Assembly (NCBI RefSeq): GCF_014192105.1
Contig: NZ_JACHXK010000009.1
Location: 124,001 to 188,000 of the forward strand
Direction of reading: 5' to 3'
DNA from: Paenibacillus phyllosphaerae
Lineage (GTDB): Bacteria; Bacillota; Bacilli; Paenibacillales; Paenibacillaceae
Length of the DNA: 64,000 bases
The position numbers and the translations under genes are program-made. The notes under the pieces were generated by a model. It did not search any database and was not told the DNA's origin. It saw only the letters and a list, made by a program, of their open reading frames with translations. Below, piece after piece: positions 23,424-31,816 of this stretch (the stretch's first letter is position 1; the number at the start of each line of letters is the position of its first letter).

Positions 23424-23996
23424 TTAGTCCGAATACGCGACCGCATTCATGCTTTCGGGGCCAATTCGCGTACATTCTACCGAGGAATACACGATGAGGG
23501 AATACACAAGTTCGTCATTCGCTACCGGATAGGGGACTTCGTAATCGGTCACGGTGATGTTGAGCACTCTTACATTCGTATCGAACGATGAGACTGGGAA
23601 AAGCGCGTAACCGACGACCGGATCGGTGGTCGGCGAAGTTCCCCGCAGAACGCCAAGAGCAATTACCGTATCTGGCGGGACCTCCGCCGGGAGCGCAAGC
23701 GTAGCGATGCCGTTGAAGATGACGCGCAGGATACCGGAGGCGCCAGTTATATTCAGGCCGACCTGGCCGATGGCCGTTGGCGTATCCGCAAGCAGCGTGA
23801 TGCTGATGGACTGTCCGTAGCTGGCGTTCTGCGAGGTGCGGGCATCTAGCGTTTTTACCAAATCTATCAGCTCCTTTACTATTTTTGATAGCATATGCAT
23901 GCTGAAGTTGATAGGGAAGGGCGGCAGAACGCGGATGCGCTGGCGGGCCGACTGTTGCGCGCCGTCGAATGACGGGTAAGGATCAAGGACGTGCAT
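23424..23996 (-). CDS. Unknown protein, beta-rich, possibly spore-surface
   Basis: ORF of up to 190 aa. The N-terminus is Pro-rich and helical (YPSFDGAQQSARQRIRVLPP, then MLSKIVKELIDLVKTL). From about residue 55 it is a series of short Thr/Val/Ile-rich beta strands (QSISITLLAD, GLNITGASGILRVIFNG, GTSPTTDPVVGYALFPV) ending ESMNAVAYSD. There is no signal peptide, membrane segment or catalytic motif. The pattern recalls small beta-sandwich proteins of spore or exosporium layers, but no named family is recognised. The start is unsure: no ribosome site precedes ATG 23996, whereas TTG 23861 has AAAGGAG nine bases before it and would give 145 aa. Confidence 0.6.
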   Translation of the reverse strand: MHVLDPYPSFDGAQQSARQRIRVLPPFPINFSMHMLSKIVKELIDLVKTLDARTSQNASYGQSISITLLADTPTAIGQVGLNITGASGILRVIFNGIATLALPAEVPPDTVIALGVLRGTSPTTDPVVGYALFPVSSFDTNVRVLNITVTDYEVPYPVANDELVYSLIVYSSVECTRIGPESMNAVAYSD

Positions 23997-24051
23997 AAGA
24001 AAGGATCGATACGGGCATCCAAATCATGACAATCCAAAAGGGGGTTATGAT

Positions 24052-24579
24052 TTGTTTAGATTGAATCGAATGCTGCTGCTGTTCGTCGCTTTGTTACCGA
24101 TAACGGGGCTAGGGCTTACTGGGGCTCATGCCGCGCAAGCCGAAGCCGTCTCGATCGGAGGGAAGCCAAAGCTCGTCGTGACGCAAACGGATCTCACGAT
24201 CATGAAGGCGGAGAAGGTGTTGCGCTATGACTTTACCATCAAGAATATCGGACGGAAGACGCTTCAGCCCCAGTTCGATTATCCGGGACACCATTACTAT
24301 CCGATTGAGGTAGCGGTACGGCCGGGCAAACAACTGAAGCGTTATATGGTGATGGACGAACATACGAAGTATCGCAAAATGGCGTTCAAGGGAAGCGGCT
24401 CGGGAGGATTGTTGGATCCGGGCAGAGAAGTTCATTTCTACGTGGAGTACCGAATCCAGGAAGACGCGGATCTTAGCAAGGTGCTGGAGAACGCGCGGGA
24501 TGGGGTTCTCCTCGTGCTGGACGGGCCGAAGGTCGTGGCGGAATTCCCCCTGCAGGATGCCGAAGGGAAGAAGCAATGA
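24052..24579 (+). CDS. Secreted protein of unknown function
   Basis: A 175-aa protein with a clear signal peptide: basic N-terminus (FRLNRM), a hydrophobic core near 8-25, and probable cleavage after the AHA or AQA region near residue 29. The mature part alternates strands (KLVVTQTDLTI, RYDFTIKNIG, QPQFDYPGHHYYPIEVAV), suggesting an immunoglobulin-like sandwich like those of proteinase-inhibitor or periplasmic accessory proteins. No catalytic motif is visible. It starts at TTG 24052 behind AAAGGGGG; the nearby ATG 24047 is out of frame and stops at once. A hairpin follows, so it is monocistronic. Confidence 0.65.
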   Translation: MFRLNRMLLLFVALLPITGLGLTGAHAAQAEAVSIGGKPKLVVTQTDLTIMKAEKVLRYDFTIKNIGRKTLQPQFDYPGHHYYPIEVAVRPGKQLKRYMVMDEHTKYRKMAFKGSGSGGLLDPGREVHFYVEYRIQEDADLSKVLENARDGVLLVLDGPKVVAEFPLQDAEGKKQ

Positions 24580-24603
24580 GATAGTGCATGCCTGACGAGG
24601 TCG

Positions 24604-24648
24604 CCCGCAAGCTCGTGCCGTCCGTAACCCGCTTGCGGGTGATTCTTT
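24604..24648 (+). terminator. Hairpin terminator
   Basis: CCCGCAAGC (24604-24612) pairs perfectly with GCTTGCGGG (24631-24639). The tail GATTCTTTG is only moderately T-rich. Confidence 0.55.
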
Positions 24649-24723
24649 GTGCGGCCTCTTCATAGACTGAGAGGGAGAGGTCGATGGGGCACACCAACTT
24701 CCATGCTGAAGGAGGCGAGGGCG

Positions 24724-25317
24724 ATGATTCGCATCAACAACGGTTCGGATACGGCAGTTATCCTCATTCATGAAATCTATGGCGTCAATGCGCATATGCA
24801 GCAGGTGAGCGAAGCGTTTGCGCAGCAGCAATACGATGTGTACGGCCCGAATTTGCTCGCGGCCGAAGAGCCTTGCACGTACGACCAGGAAGCGGAAGCG
24901 TACGCGAACTATATGGCGCATGTCGGCTTCACGCGGGCGAGCGACCGGATTAAGGAACTCATCGCGGAATTGCGCGGAACTTACGCTCATCTTTATTTGG
25001 TCGGATTTAGCGTCGGGGCGACCGTCGCATGGCTGTGCAGCCAGGAGGAGGGGGTTACTGGCGTGGTCGGCTATTACGGCTCCCGCATTCGCAATTATCT
25101 CGACGTATTGCCGTCGTGCCGGACATTGCTCTTTTTCGCGGAGGAAGAGAAGTCGTTCGATGTGCCGGATGTGAGCGCCGTCCTCGATCAGAAGCCGAAG
25201 GTCGCAGCGGTCGTCTACCGCGGGCGGCACGGTTTCGCCGATCCGTATTCCCCGAATTACAACGAGGAATCGGCGAGGCTGGCGTTCCGGCAACTGCTCG
25301 CATTCATGAAGAGTTAG
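24724..25317 (+). CDS. Dienelactone hydrolase-like alpha/beta hydrolase
   Basis: Cytosolic alpha/beta hydrolase, 197 aa from ATG 24724, which follows AAGGAGGCGAGG; the ORF extends further upstream without a start signal. The order fits dienelactone hydrolases: oxyanion strand VILIHEIYGVN (about 13-23), a nucleophile elbow GFSVGA with Ser in place of the classical Cys (near residue 97), and the His in RGRHGFADPYS near residue 170. The Asp or Glu of the triad is probably in FFAEEEKSFD. The substrate is unknown. Flanked by terminators on both sides. Confidence 0.82.
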   Translation: MIRINNGSDTAVILIHEIYGVNAHMQQVSEAFAQQQYDVYGPNLLAAEEPCTYDQEAEAYANYMAHVGFTRASDRIKELIAELRGTYAHLYLVGFSVGATVAWLCSQEEGVTGVVGYYGSRIRNYLDVLPSCRTLLFFAEEEKSFDVPDVSAVLDQKPKVAAVVYRGRHGFADPYSPNYNEESARLAFRQLLAFMKS

Positions 25318-25350
25318 CGTTTGGGCATGTGACAAATACGATCTACACAA

Positions 25351-25407
25351 ATAAGGACGCGGGTACGAACCGAATTCACGGCTTCGCACTTCGCGTCCTT
25401 GTGTTCT
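25351..25407. terminator. Terminator between converging hydrolase and deacetylase genes
   Basis: AAGGACGCG (25353-25361) and CGCGTCCTT (25392-25400) are perfect arms around a 30-nt loop, with a T-rich continuation on both strands. Confidence 0.6.
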
Positions 25408-25457
25408 CCGGAATGAATCTAGCGCGGCCATTCAAGACGGCATCGGCCGTTTCACTT

Positions 25458-26087
25458 TCACTCTGCGGTCGATAGCGCGTCTTCGAGCAGCTTGCTGACC
25501 GTCACGAGCTGATAACCCGCTGCCGTCAACTCATGCGCCAGCGTGCGTACGGCTTCGATCGTCTGGGAGCGGTCGCCGTATCCGTCATGGAAGATCAGGA
25601 TGCTGCCGTTCTTGGCATGCAGGCGGCTGACCTCTACGATATGCGAGGCGCCCGGCTGCTCCCAGTCCCGCGCGTCCCCGTTCAATGCGCCGATTGACCG
25701 ATGGCCGTACGAGGCGACCAACTGCTCGAGCGTCGAATCCGTATTGAAGTACGGCGGACGGAACGTGGCCGGCGCGCGCCCGGTCAGCTGTTCGATGAGC
25801 GCGTTCGTGCGCTCGATCTCAAGCCGCTGCTCGCTTGTCGACCGTTCGGTCATTGGCGGGTGCGTGTAGGTGTGATTGCCGATCTCGTGCCCTTCGGCGA
25901 AGGCCGCCTTGACGATATCGGGGTGCTTCTCCATTTGTTCGCCGATCATATAGAAGGTGGCTTGGCCCGACACTTCGCGGAAAATCTCCAGCACCTGCGG
26001 CGTATAGACCGGATTCGGCCCATCATCGAACGTAAACGCGATTCTACGGTGAGGCGTCTCGACCTGGTGAACGACTTCTGCAGACAT
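25458..26087 (-). CDS. Polysaccharide deacetylase (NodB domain), no export signal visible
   Basis: Zinc-dependent carbohydrate esterase of family 4, 209 aa from ATG 26087 (AAAGGA upstream; ATG 26180 would add 31 residues). The five NodB motifs are in order: TFDDGP (19-24), the metal-binding NHTYTHP (70-76), RPPYF, DARDW and LIFHDGYG. Such enzymes remove acetyl groups from chitin oligosaccharides or peptidoglycan. Neither start gives a convincing signal peptide or membrane anchor, unusual for an enzyme acting on the wall. A cytosolic or sporulation-linked role is possible. Confidence 0.85.
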   Translation of the reverse strand: MSAEVVHQVETPHRRIAFTFDDGPNPVYTPQVLEIFREVSGQATFYMIGEQMEKHPDIVKAAFAEGHEIGNHTYTHPPMTERSTSEQRLEIERTNALIEQLTGRAPATFRPPYFNTDSTLEQLVASYGHRSIGALNGDARDWEQPGASHIVEVSRLHAKNGSILIFHDGYGDRSQTIEAVRTLAHELTAAGYQLVTVSKLLEDALSTAE

Positions 26088-26258
26088 TATGGCAACAGTC
26101 CTTTCGGCTAGGGATGCAACTGATTTGATCATACACCTGAGCGGCCGAAGAATGCGATAACCTATTTGCTGGCGGCACATATTTTACCCGTAATTTATCC
26201 CGAATCGCTTACAGGGTATGGTAGAATTAGGGATTATAAGGTAAAGAAGCGTGTGCTT

Positions 26259-26384
26259 GTGAAAAAATGGATCATCAGAATCGCTTTGACGCTCCTGCTC
26301 GCCGCCTTGGGCACCTATGGCTTGCTGTGCATAGCCGAATTGCTCTTTGTTTCGTTGCTGTGGCTGGATGAGCTGACGTCCTGA
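26259..26384 (+). CDS. Possible small membrane protein (41 aa)
   Basis: Starts GTG 26259 (or GTG 26253) with KKWIIRI, followed by one long hydrophobic helix (LTLLLAALGTYGLLCIAELL) and the tail WLDELTS. AAAGAAG lies 10 bases before the start. The Lys-rich start and single helix are typical of small membrane peptides, but there is no homology or clear promoter to confirm it. Confidence 0.4.
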   Translation: MKKWIIRIALTLLLAALGTYGLLCIAELLFVSLLWLDELTS

Positions 26385-26571
26385 GACAGGAATGAAAATA
26401 GGAAACTTTTAGAAGAATAGCTTCTCTTTATTTGAGTCCTCGGCTCCCGTTAAGATGGGCTTAACTCACATGCATGTCATTCATCAGTCAGTGGCCGGCC
26501 TTTTAATGCGATTTAAAGTTTCATGGGTCAATGCTTGCAGCTGTTAACAAAGAGCAGAAAGGTGGATTCCA

Positions 26572-27201
26572 TTGGGCTCTCGAATCATGCATTACGCGAT
26601 AACGACTTTGCTGGCGCAGCCGCTTGGCTTGACGGGCAGCCGCGAGTTTATGCTGGGCGGCATTGCGCCGGACATTCATCCTTTTATGCCGGGCGTGAAG
26701 CCCAAGGATCGGACCCATTTCGTCGACCGGAATGCCGCAGGCATAGGTCGGATCAATGTGGAACGTTACATCGCCAAGTACCGAGGGCGGCTGCAGGAGC
26801 CTTTCTACTTGGGCTATCTGTGCCATCTGCTCTCCGACGTCGTCTGGACGGAAATGTGGTATTCGGCGGTCGAGCATCTCCCTGAAGAGACGCGCAAGAC
26901 TTGGCTTGCCGCGTGCTATCAGGACTTCTGGCGGCTGAACGCTCGTCTTGCGCGGCATTACGCCCTCGAACGGATGGAGCTGGGCCCCGCGATTCCTGCG
27001 ATCGGGCTGGAGGAAGCGGACTATCCGCTGCGCCATGTGCCGCAGCTGCTGGAAGGGCTGGAACGCGATTTTACGCAGTCGCAGGATGCGGCAGGGGAAG
27101 CGCTCGAGCTGTTCGCGGACGATAACAGCCAAATCGTCGCCTATATCGAACGATGCGCGGATCGGTGCCTGACCGTGATTCATGAACGGGCTTTGGCATA
27201 A
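26572..27201 (+). CDS. Zinc-dependent phospholipase C-like hydrolase
   Basis: A 209-aa protein of the PF00882-type fold (zinc-dependent phospholipase C/S1-P1 nuclease-like). Visible metal-site pieces are the HYAI start, LGGIAPDIHPF (Asp-x-His), THFVDR (His), and the helix YLGYLCHLLSDVVW with His and Asp. These recur in the order His-Asp-His-His-Asp expected for a trinuclear zinc site. There is no signal peptide, so it is probably cytosolic. Start TTG 26572 has AAAGGTGG 7-8 bases upstream; an alternative ATG 26587 has no site. The natural substrate is unknown. Confidence 0.78.
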   Translation: MGSRIMHYAITTLLAQPLGLTGSREFMLGGIAPDIHPFMPGVKPKDRTHFVDRNAAGIGRINVERYIAKYRGRLQEPFYLGYLCHLLSDVVWTEMWYSAVEHLPEETRKTWLAACYQDFWRLNARLARHYALERMELGPAIPAIGLEEADYPLRHVPQLLEGLERDFTQSQDAAGEALELFADDNSQIVAYIERCADRCLTVIHERALA

Positions 27202-27246
27202 AAGCATTCGCCGGCCTCCATACGGCAAGGAACGGCAGCCCGTTGG

Positions 27247-28125
27247 TCATCTGACCTTCTGGCTGCTTTCGCTGCGGTACTGGCGGGCGCTCATGCGCGT
27301 GATGGACTTGAACATTTTGCCAAAATGCGAGAAGTTGCCGAAGCCCACCTGCCCCGCAATGTCGGTGACGGACAAGGAAGTCTCCCTGAGCAGCCGCTGC
27401 GCCTCCTTGATGCGGATCAGATTGACGTAATCGATGATCGTGAAGCCCGTCACCTCTTTGAAGACTCGGCTGAGATAGTACGGGCTCACGTAGAAGCGGG
27501 CGGCTAGCTCATGCAGGTGGACGGGCTGCTCGAAGCTGTCGTTCAAATAACGCGCGACCTCGGAAGCTTTGCGGTGGATGGGCGAGGTGAGGGACATGCT
27601 TGCCTCCGCCTCGGTTCTGCCACCGCTCTGGGCATGGCGCGCGCAGAGCAGCGCCAGATCGAGCACCGTCTGCCGGAGCACCAGCATGAACCCGGCGGGC
27701 TGCGAATGCAGCTCCTCCATCAACCGCCCGATATGCCCCTCGACATACCCTCTGGCCGCCAGCGGCAGCCGAATGACGGGCTGGCAATGCGCTAGCGCGT
27801 CGGTCATCCACTCATATTCGGGCTTGGGCAGCGATTGCAGCAGCTGTTCGTCGAAGTGCGCGATGACCCGCGTATGAGCGCCCTCTCCCGTCTGCATCGT
27901 CTTGTGCAGCTCATGCCTGCGAATGAGGACCAGATCGCCCGCCTCCACCGAATACGCCGTATCCCGGATGAAATACGTCCGCCTGCCCTCGATTAAATAG
28001 TAGATTTCGTAAAAAGGGTGCCAATGGTTGCTGTCCATGCTGTAAGGCCCGTCACGGCGCATATACTCGACGTAGACGGATTCGCCCGCAGGCACGCCGT
28101 ATTCCATATGATGCGGATAGGTCAT
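27247..28125 (-). CDS. AraC-family transcriptional regulator with cupin sensor
   Basis: Regulator of 292 aa from ATG 28125 behind GGAGGAGG; the frame continues to a TTG inside that site. The N-terminal cupin (about 20-95; HWHPFYEIYYLIEG, then DLVLIRRHELHK) binds the effector, probably a sugar or sugar acid. The C-terminal double helix-turn-helix (about 190-285) includes ARFYVSPYYLSRVFKEVTGFTIIDYVNLIRI and VGFGNFSHFGKMFKS segments. It is divergent from the dehydrogenase-uronate isomerase operon, with several repeats between them, so it is likely the activator of that operon. Confidence 0.88.
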   Translation of the reverse strand: MTYPHHMEYGVPAGESVYVEYMRRDGPYSMDSNHWHPFYEIYYLIEGRRTYFIRDTAYSVEAGDLVLIRRHELHKTMQTGEGAHTRVIAHFDEQLLQSLPKPEYEWMTDALAHCQPVIRLPLAARGYVEGHIGRLMEELHSQPAGFMLVLRQTVLDLALLCARHAQSGGRTEAEASMSLTSPIHRKASEVARYLNDSFEQPVHLHELAARFYVSPYYLSRVFKEVTGFTIIDYVNLIRIKEAQRLLRETSLSVTDIAGQVGFGNFSHFGKMFKSITRMSARQYRSESSQKVR

Positions 28126-28153
28126 GGTGGCCTCCTCCAATCCAACACGCTAA

Positions 28154-28250
28154 GCACATTGTGATTGCACAATGTTGTACTCGCGACCGCGAGTCCAAAA
28201 CAATGTGACTGCACAAATCTATGTTCAGAATACCGAACATAGATTTGTGC
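28154..28250. promoter_or_regulatory. Palindrome-rich divergent control region
   Basis: Between the AraC and dehydrogenase genes. The motif TGTGAYTGCACAA occurs twice in direct orientation (about 28161-28173 and 28205-28217). CACATTGT (left) is inverted against ACAATGTG near 28200, with ACTCGCG/CGCGAGT nested inside. At 28211-28226 and 28235-28250 lies a perfect 16-bp inverted repeat (GCACAAATCTATGTTC) with an 8-nt spacer. The direct repeats fit an AraC-type operator; the long palindrome may be a hairpin or a second site. Confidence 0.6.
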
Positions 28251-28355
28251 AAGATACGCGGCATTTACCTCAATCTTAGCACGAAACGAGGAGAAAACGG
28301 TTCGATTCTGCATTATGCTTGAAGAAAATACTTCATGCGAAGAGGATGGTAACCC

Positions 28356-29657
28356 ATGAGCGCGAAAAAGAAATATGTACTCGTCGGCTCCGGCGGACGA
28401 GCGGAATTCTTCTACTCTGCGATTGCAACCACGTACAAGGAAACGAGCGAGCTGCTTGCTTTCTGTGACACGAACCAGACCCGCATGGATTATGCGAATG
28501 AGCTGCTCGTTCAGCGGTATGGGTACGAGCCGGTCCGCACGTACAAGTCGGATCAGTTCGATACGATGATCGAAGCCGAGAAACCGGATGCCGTCATCGT
28601 TACGAGCGTCGACCGCACGCATCACACGTATATTATCCGCGCGATGGAGCTGGGCTGCGACGTTATTACCGAGAAGCCGATGACCGTGGACGCGGACAAA
28701 TGCCAGGAGATCCTCGACGCCGTCGAGCGTACCGGCCGCAACGTGCGCGTCACGTTCAACTACCGCTATGCGCCGCATCATACGAAGGCGCGGGAGCTCA
28801 TCGAAGACGGCACGATCGGCCAAGTGACGAGCGTGCATTTCGAATGGCTGCTCAACACGCAGCACGGGGCGGACTACTTCCGCAGATGGCACCGGGACAA
28901 GCGCAACAGCGGCGGCCTGCTCGTGCACAAGTCGACGCACCATTTCGACCTGGTCAACTTCTGGATCGGCTCGGAGCCGGAGACGGTGTTCGCGTTCGGC
29001 GATCTGCTGTTCTACGGCAAAGAGAACGCCGAGCAGCGCGGCGTGACGCAGTTCTACGACCGTGCGACGGGCAATCCGAATGCGGAAGGCGACCCATTCG
29101 CGCTGCGTCTGGACAACAATGAGCACTTGAAGCGCTTGTATCTGGATGCTGAACCGGAAGACGGTTACCGCCGCGACCAGAGCGTATTCGGCGACGGCAT
29201 CAACATCGAGGACACGATGGGCGTCATGGTCCGCTACAAGAACAAGGCGATTCTGACCTACTCGCTGAATGCCTACCTGCCATGGGAAGGCTACCGGATC
29301 GCGTTCAACGGCACCAAAGGCCGGATCGAGATGACGATCGTGGAAGCTTCCTACGTGAACTCGGGCGGCGACAAGGCGCAAGAAGGCGCGCTGAAAGGCA
29401 AGACGATTACCGTCTACCCGATGTTCGGAGCGCCATACGAAGCGGAAGTCGAAGAAGGCGAAGGCGGCCACGGCGGCGGCGATCCGGTCCTGCTGAACGA
29501 TATTTTCGGCACGCCGGTCGAAGACCGATTCAAGCGCGCGGCCAACCATATCGACGGCGCCAAATCCATCCTTACGGGCATCGCGGCGAATCAAGCGATC
29601 CGCACAGGTCTGCCGGTTGCGGTGGGCTCGCTCGTCAAGTTTCATGAAACAAGGTAA
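28356..29657 (+). CDS. Gfo/Idh/MocA-family oxidoreductase
   Basis: NAD(P)-dependent sugar or sugar-acid dehydrogenase, 433 aa. The Rossmann start VLVGSGGRAEFF (about 7-18) binds the cofactor, and the family signature TEKPMT (near residue 108) follows. The catalytic region has NYRYAPHHTK and HKSTHHFDLVNFW, the latter giving the conserved His/Asp pair. RBS GAGGATGG precedes ATG 28356. Uronate isomerase follows 32 bp downstream, so the substrate is probably a hexuronate derivative or an upstream glycoside. Expression is probably under the divergent AraC protein. Confidence 0.87.
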   Translation: MSAKKKYVLVGSGGRAEFFYSAIATTYKETSELLAFCDTNQTRMDYANELLVQRYGYEPVRTYKSDQFDTMIEAEKPDAVIVTSVDRTHHTYIIRAMELGCDVITEKPMTVDADKCQEILDAVERTGRNVRVTFNYRYAPHHTKARELIEDGTIGQVTSVHFEWLLNTQHGADYFRRWHRDKRNSGGLLVHKSTHHFDLVNFWIGSEPETVFAFGDLLFYGKENAEQRGVTQFYDRATGNPNAEGDPFALRLDNNEHLKRLYLDAEPEDGYRRDQSVFGDGINIEDTMGVMVRYKNKAILTYSLNAYLPWEGYRIAFNGTKGRIEMTIVEASYVNSGGDKAQEGALKGKTITVYPMFGAPYEAEVEEGEGGHGGGDPVLLNDIFGTPVEDRFKRAANHIDGAKSILTGIAANQAIRTGLPVAVGSLVKFHETR

Positions 29658-29689
29658 CGATTCTTCGACATGAAGGGGGCGCACCACCA

Positions 29690-31135
29690 TTGAAACCGTT
29701 TCTTGATGATCAATTCCTGCTAACGAATCCCGTTGCGGAGCGGCTGTACCATGAACATGCCGCGCTGCAGCCGATTATCGACTATCACTGCCATCTCAGC
29801 CCGCAAGAGATTTACGAGAACAAACGCTTCGCGAATCTGACCGAGATCTGGCTGTACGGCGACCATTACAAATGGCGCGCGCTCCGCGCGAACGGCGTGC
29901 CGGAGGAGCTGATCACCGGCGGCGAAGGCGTCTCCGATTACGATCGTTTCCTCGTCTGGGCGAAAACGGTGCCGATGACGCTCGGTAATCCACTCTACCA
30001 TTGGTCGCATCTGGAGCTGCAGCGGTACTTCGGTATCTCGGAATTGATCAACGAGCAGAATGCGCCGCTCATCTGGGAGAAGGCGAACGAGAAGCTGCAG
30101 TCGGAAGGTTTCGCGGTTCGCGACCTCATCACGGCCAATCAGGTGAAGGTGATCTGTACGACGGACGATCCGGCCGATTCGCTCGAGTATCATATCGGCA
30201 TCGCGCAACTGGAGAGCTTCGATTGCAAGGTGCTGCCTTCCTTCCGTCCGGATAAGGCGCTCGAGCTGCGCCGCGAGACGTTCCTGCCTTGGATCGCCCG
30301 ACTGGAAGCGGCGAGCGGCAGCAAGATCGCAACGTATGACGAGCTGCTGGATGCCTTGAAAGCGCGTGCACAGTTCTTCGACGACAACGGCTGCTGCGTC
30401 TCCGACCATGCGCTCGATTACGTGCCGTATGCGGAGACGACGCGCGAGGAAGCGGCGGCAATCTTCGCCCGCGCCTTGGCGGGAGAGATCGTCAGCCTCG
30501 AGGACGAGAAGAAGTACAAGACGTACACGATGCTGTTCCTCGGCAGGCTGTACGAAGAGCTCGGCTGGGCGATGCAGCTTCACATCCACGCCGCGCGCAA
30601 CAGCAACAGCGCGATGTACCGCAAGCTCGGTCCGGATACCGGCTTCGATTACGTCGGCGAAGGCGAGCTTGCTTATCCGCTCGGCCGCTTGCTCGACCGT
30701 CTGGAATCGGAAGGCGGACTGCCGCGCACGATTCTGTACTCGCTGAACCCGAACGACTACGACGTGCTCGGCACGCTCATGGGCTCGTTCCAAGGCGGCG
30801 TTCCCGGCAAAATCCAGCTTGGGGCGGCATGGTGGTTCAACGACACGAAGGATGGCATGCTCGAGCAGATGAACAAGCTGGCGAATTACGGCCTGCTCAG
30901 CCGCTTCGTCGGCATGCTGACCGACTCCCGCAGCTTCCTGTCGTATACGCGGCACGAATATTTCCGCCGTATTCTGTGCAATATGCTCGGCGAGTGGGTC
31001 GTGCGCGGCGAAGCGCCTTACGACATGGAACTGCTCGGCGGCTTGGTGGAGCGTATCTCCTACGGCAATGCGCAATCGTACTTCGGCTTTGAGCAAGTGG
31101 GTGCAGAGGGCGGCAGCCCGGTAGCCTCGCATTAA
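29690..31135 (+). CDS. uxaC: Uronate isomerase
   Basis: Converts D-glucuronate to fructuronate and D-galacturonate to tagaturonate in the cytosol, the first step of hexuronate degradation. At 481 aa it has the length of UxaC enzymes. The amidohydrolase metal motif appears as DYHCHLSP (about 31-38). Family segments follow in order: NKRFANLTEIWLYGDHYKWR, TTDDPADSLEYH, WAMQLHIHAARNSN, GAAWWFNDTKDGM and LTDSRSFLSYTRHEYFRR. The start is TTG 29690 behind AAGGGGG. It is the last gene of the operon with the Gfo/Idh/MocA dehydrogenase; no uxaA/uxaB/uxuA genes are in the window. Confidence 0.93.
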   Translation: MKPFLDDQFLLTNPVAERLYHEHAALQPIIDYHCHLSPQEIYENKRFANLTEIWLYGDHYKWRALRANGVPEELITGGEGVSDYDRFLVWAKTVPMTLGNPLYHWSHLELQRYFGISELINEQNAPLIWEKANEKLQSEGFAVRDLITANQVKVICTTDDPADSLEYHIGIAQLESFDCKVLPSFRPDKALELRRETFLPWIARLEAASGSKIATYDELLDALKARAQFFDDNGCCVSDHALDYVPYAETTREEAAAIFARALAGEIVSLEDEKKYKTYTMLFLGRLYEELGWAMQLHIHAARNSNSAMYRKLGPDTGFDYVGEGELAYPLGRLLDRLESEGGLPRTILYSLNPNDYDVLGTLMGSFQGGVPGKIQLGAAWWFNDTKDGMLEQMNKLANYGLLSRFVGMLTDSRSFLSYTRHEYFRRILCNMLGEWVVRGEAPYDMELLGGLVERISYGNAQSYFGFEQVGAEGGSPVASH

Positions 31136-31147
31136 TCGATCAAAGTG

Positions 31148-31182
31148 AGCAGACCTTGTCTTGGGCAAGGTCTGCTTTGCGT
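31148..31182 (+). terminator. Terminator after uxaC
   Basis: GCAGACCTTG (31149-31158) pairs with CAAGGTCTGC (31166-31175), followed by TTTGCGTT. Confidence 0.75.
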
Positions 31183-31291
31183 TGTTTCGCCGCTGCGCCA
31201 TTCAAGAGGGTATCAGCTGTTTTTCAACCGTACAGGGATGGCTTACAATGGGAGAAGAACAAGAACATGTGCGTAATCGGGAGGGAGAGCG

Positions 31292-31816
31292 ATGGGCACA
31301 AGCGCGAATATATCGATTCGCTTGGCAACGGCACAGGAGTGTGAACTGGTGTTGCAATTGGTACTGAACGCTTTTCGCGAGTACGAAGGGATCCTCATTC
31401 CGCCGTCCGGCGCGCTTCGGGAGACGGCAGACAGTATCCGGGCCAAGATGGAGCAACAGGGAGGAGCGGTCATTGCCGAGGCGAAGGACAGCGGACTGCC
31501 GCTGGGGGCGGCGCTCTATCGCTTCGTCGACCAGCATCTGTATATCGGCCGCGTCTCCGTCATCCCGCAGGGGAGAGGACAGGGCGCAGGGGTGGCGATG
31601 ATGCGGGCGCTCGAGCAGCTCGCCATTGATCACGGTATTGAGGAGACGAGAGTGTCCGTACGCTGCTCGCTGCCTGGTAACGTCGCCTTTTACGAAAGGC
31701 TGTCTTACGAAGTCTTCGAGCATCTGTTCTATCCCGAACGGACCGACAGCTGGTTCGAGATGAAGAAACGGCTTACTGCCAGAATGGAATCCGGAATAAC
31801 GCCAAGAGAGCAATAA
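31292..31816 (+). CDS. GNAT-family N-acetyltransferase
   Basis: Acetyl-CoA-dependent acyltransferase, 174 aa. The N-terminal strand-helix (ISIRLATAQECELVLQLV) is followed by the core: LYIGRVSVIPQGRGQGAG (about 88-105) contains the pyrophosphate-binding Q/R-x-x-G-x-G/A loop, and VSVRCSLPGNVAFYERLSYE is the classic beta5-helix region with Asn and Tyr. The substrate is unknown. Start ATG 31292 follows GGGAGGGAGAG. The 3' end overlaps the convergent CBO0543-type gene by 44 bp. Confidence 0.87.
   Translation: MGTSANISIRLATAQECELVLQLVLNAFREYEGILIPPSGALRETADSIRAKMEQQGGAVIAEAKDSGLPLGAALYRFVDQHLYIGRVSVIPQGRGQGAGVAMMRALEQLAIDHGIEETRVSVRCSLPGNVAFYERLSYEVFEHLFYPERTDSWFEMKKRLTARMESGITPREQ

Noticed and set aside
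28211-28250. Transposon terminal repeats in the AraC-dehydrogenase gap
   Set aside because: The 16-bp arms are only 8 nt apart, with no transposase or target duplication, so a hairpin or operator is more likely.
28122-29690. 522-aa minus-strand ORF opposite the Gfo/Idh/MocA gene
   Set aside because: Antisense shadow; it would also span the divergent control region and the AraC start.
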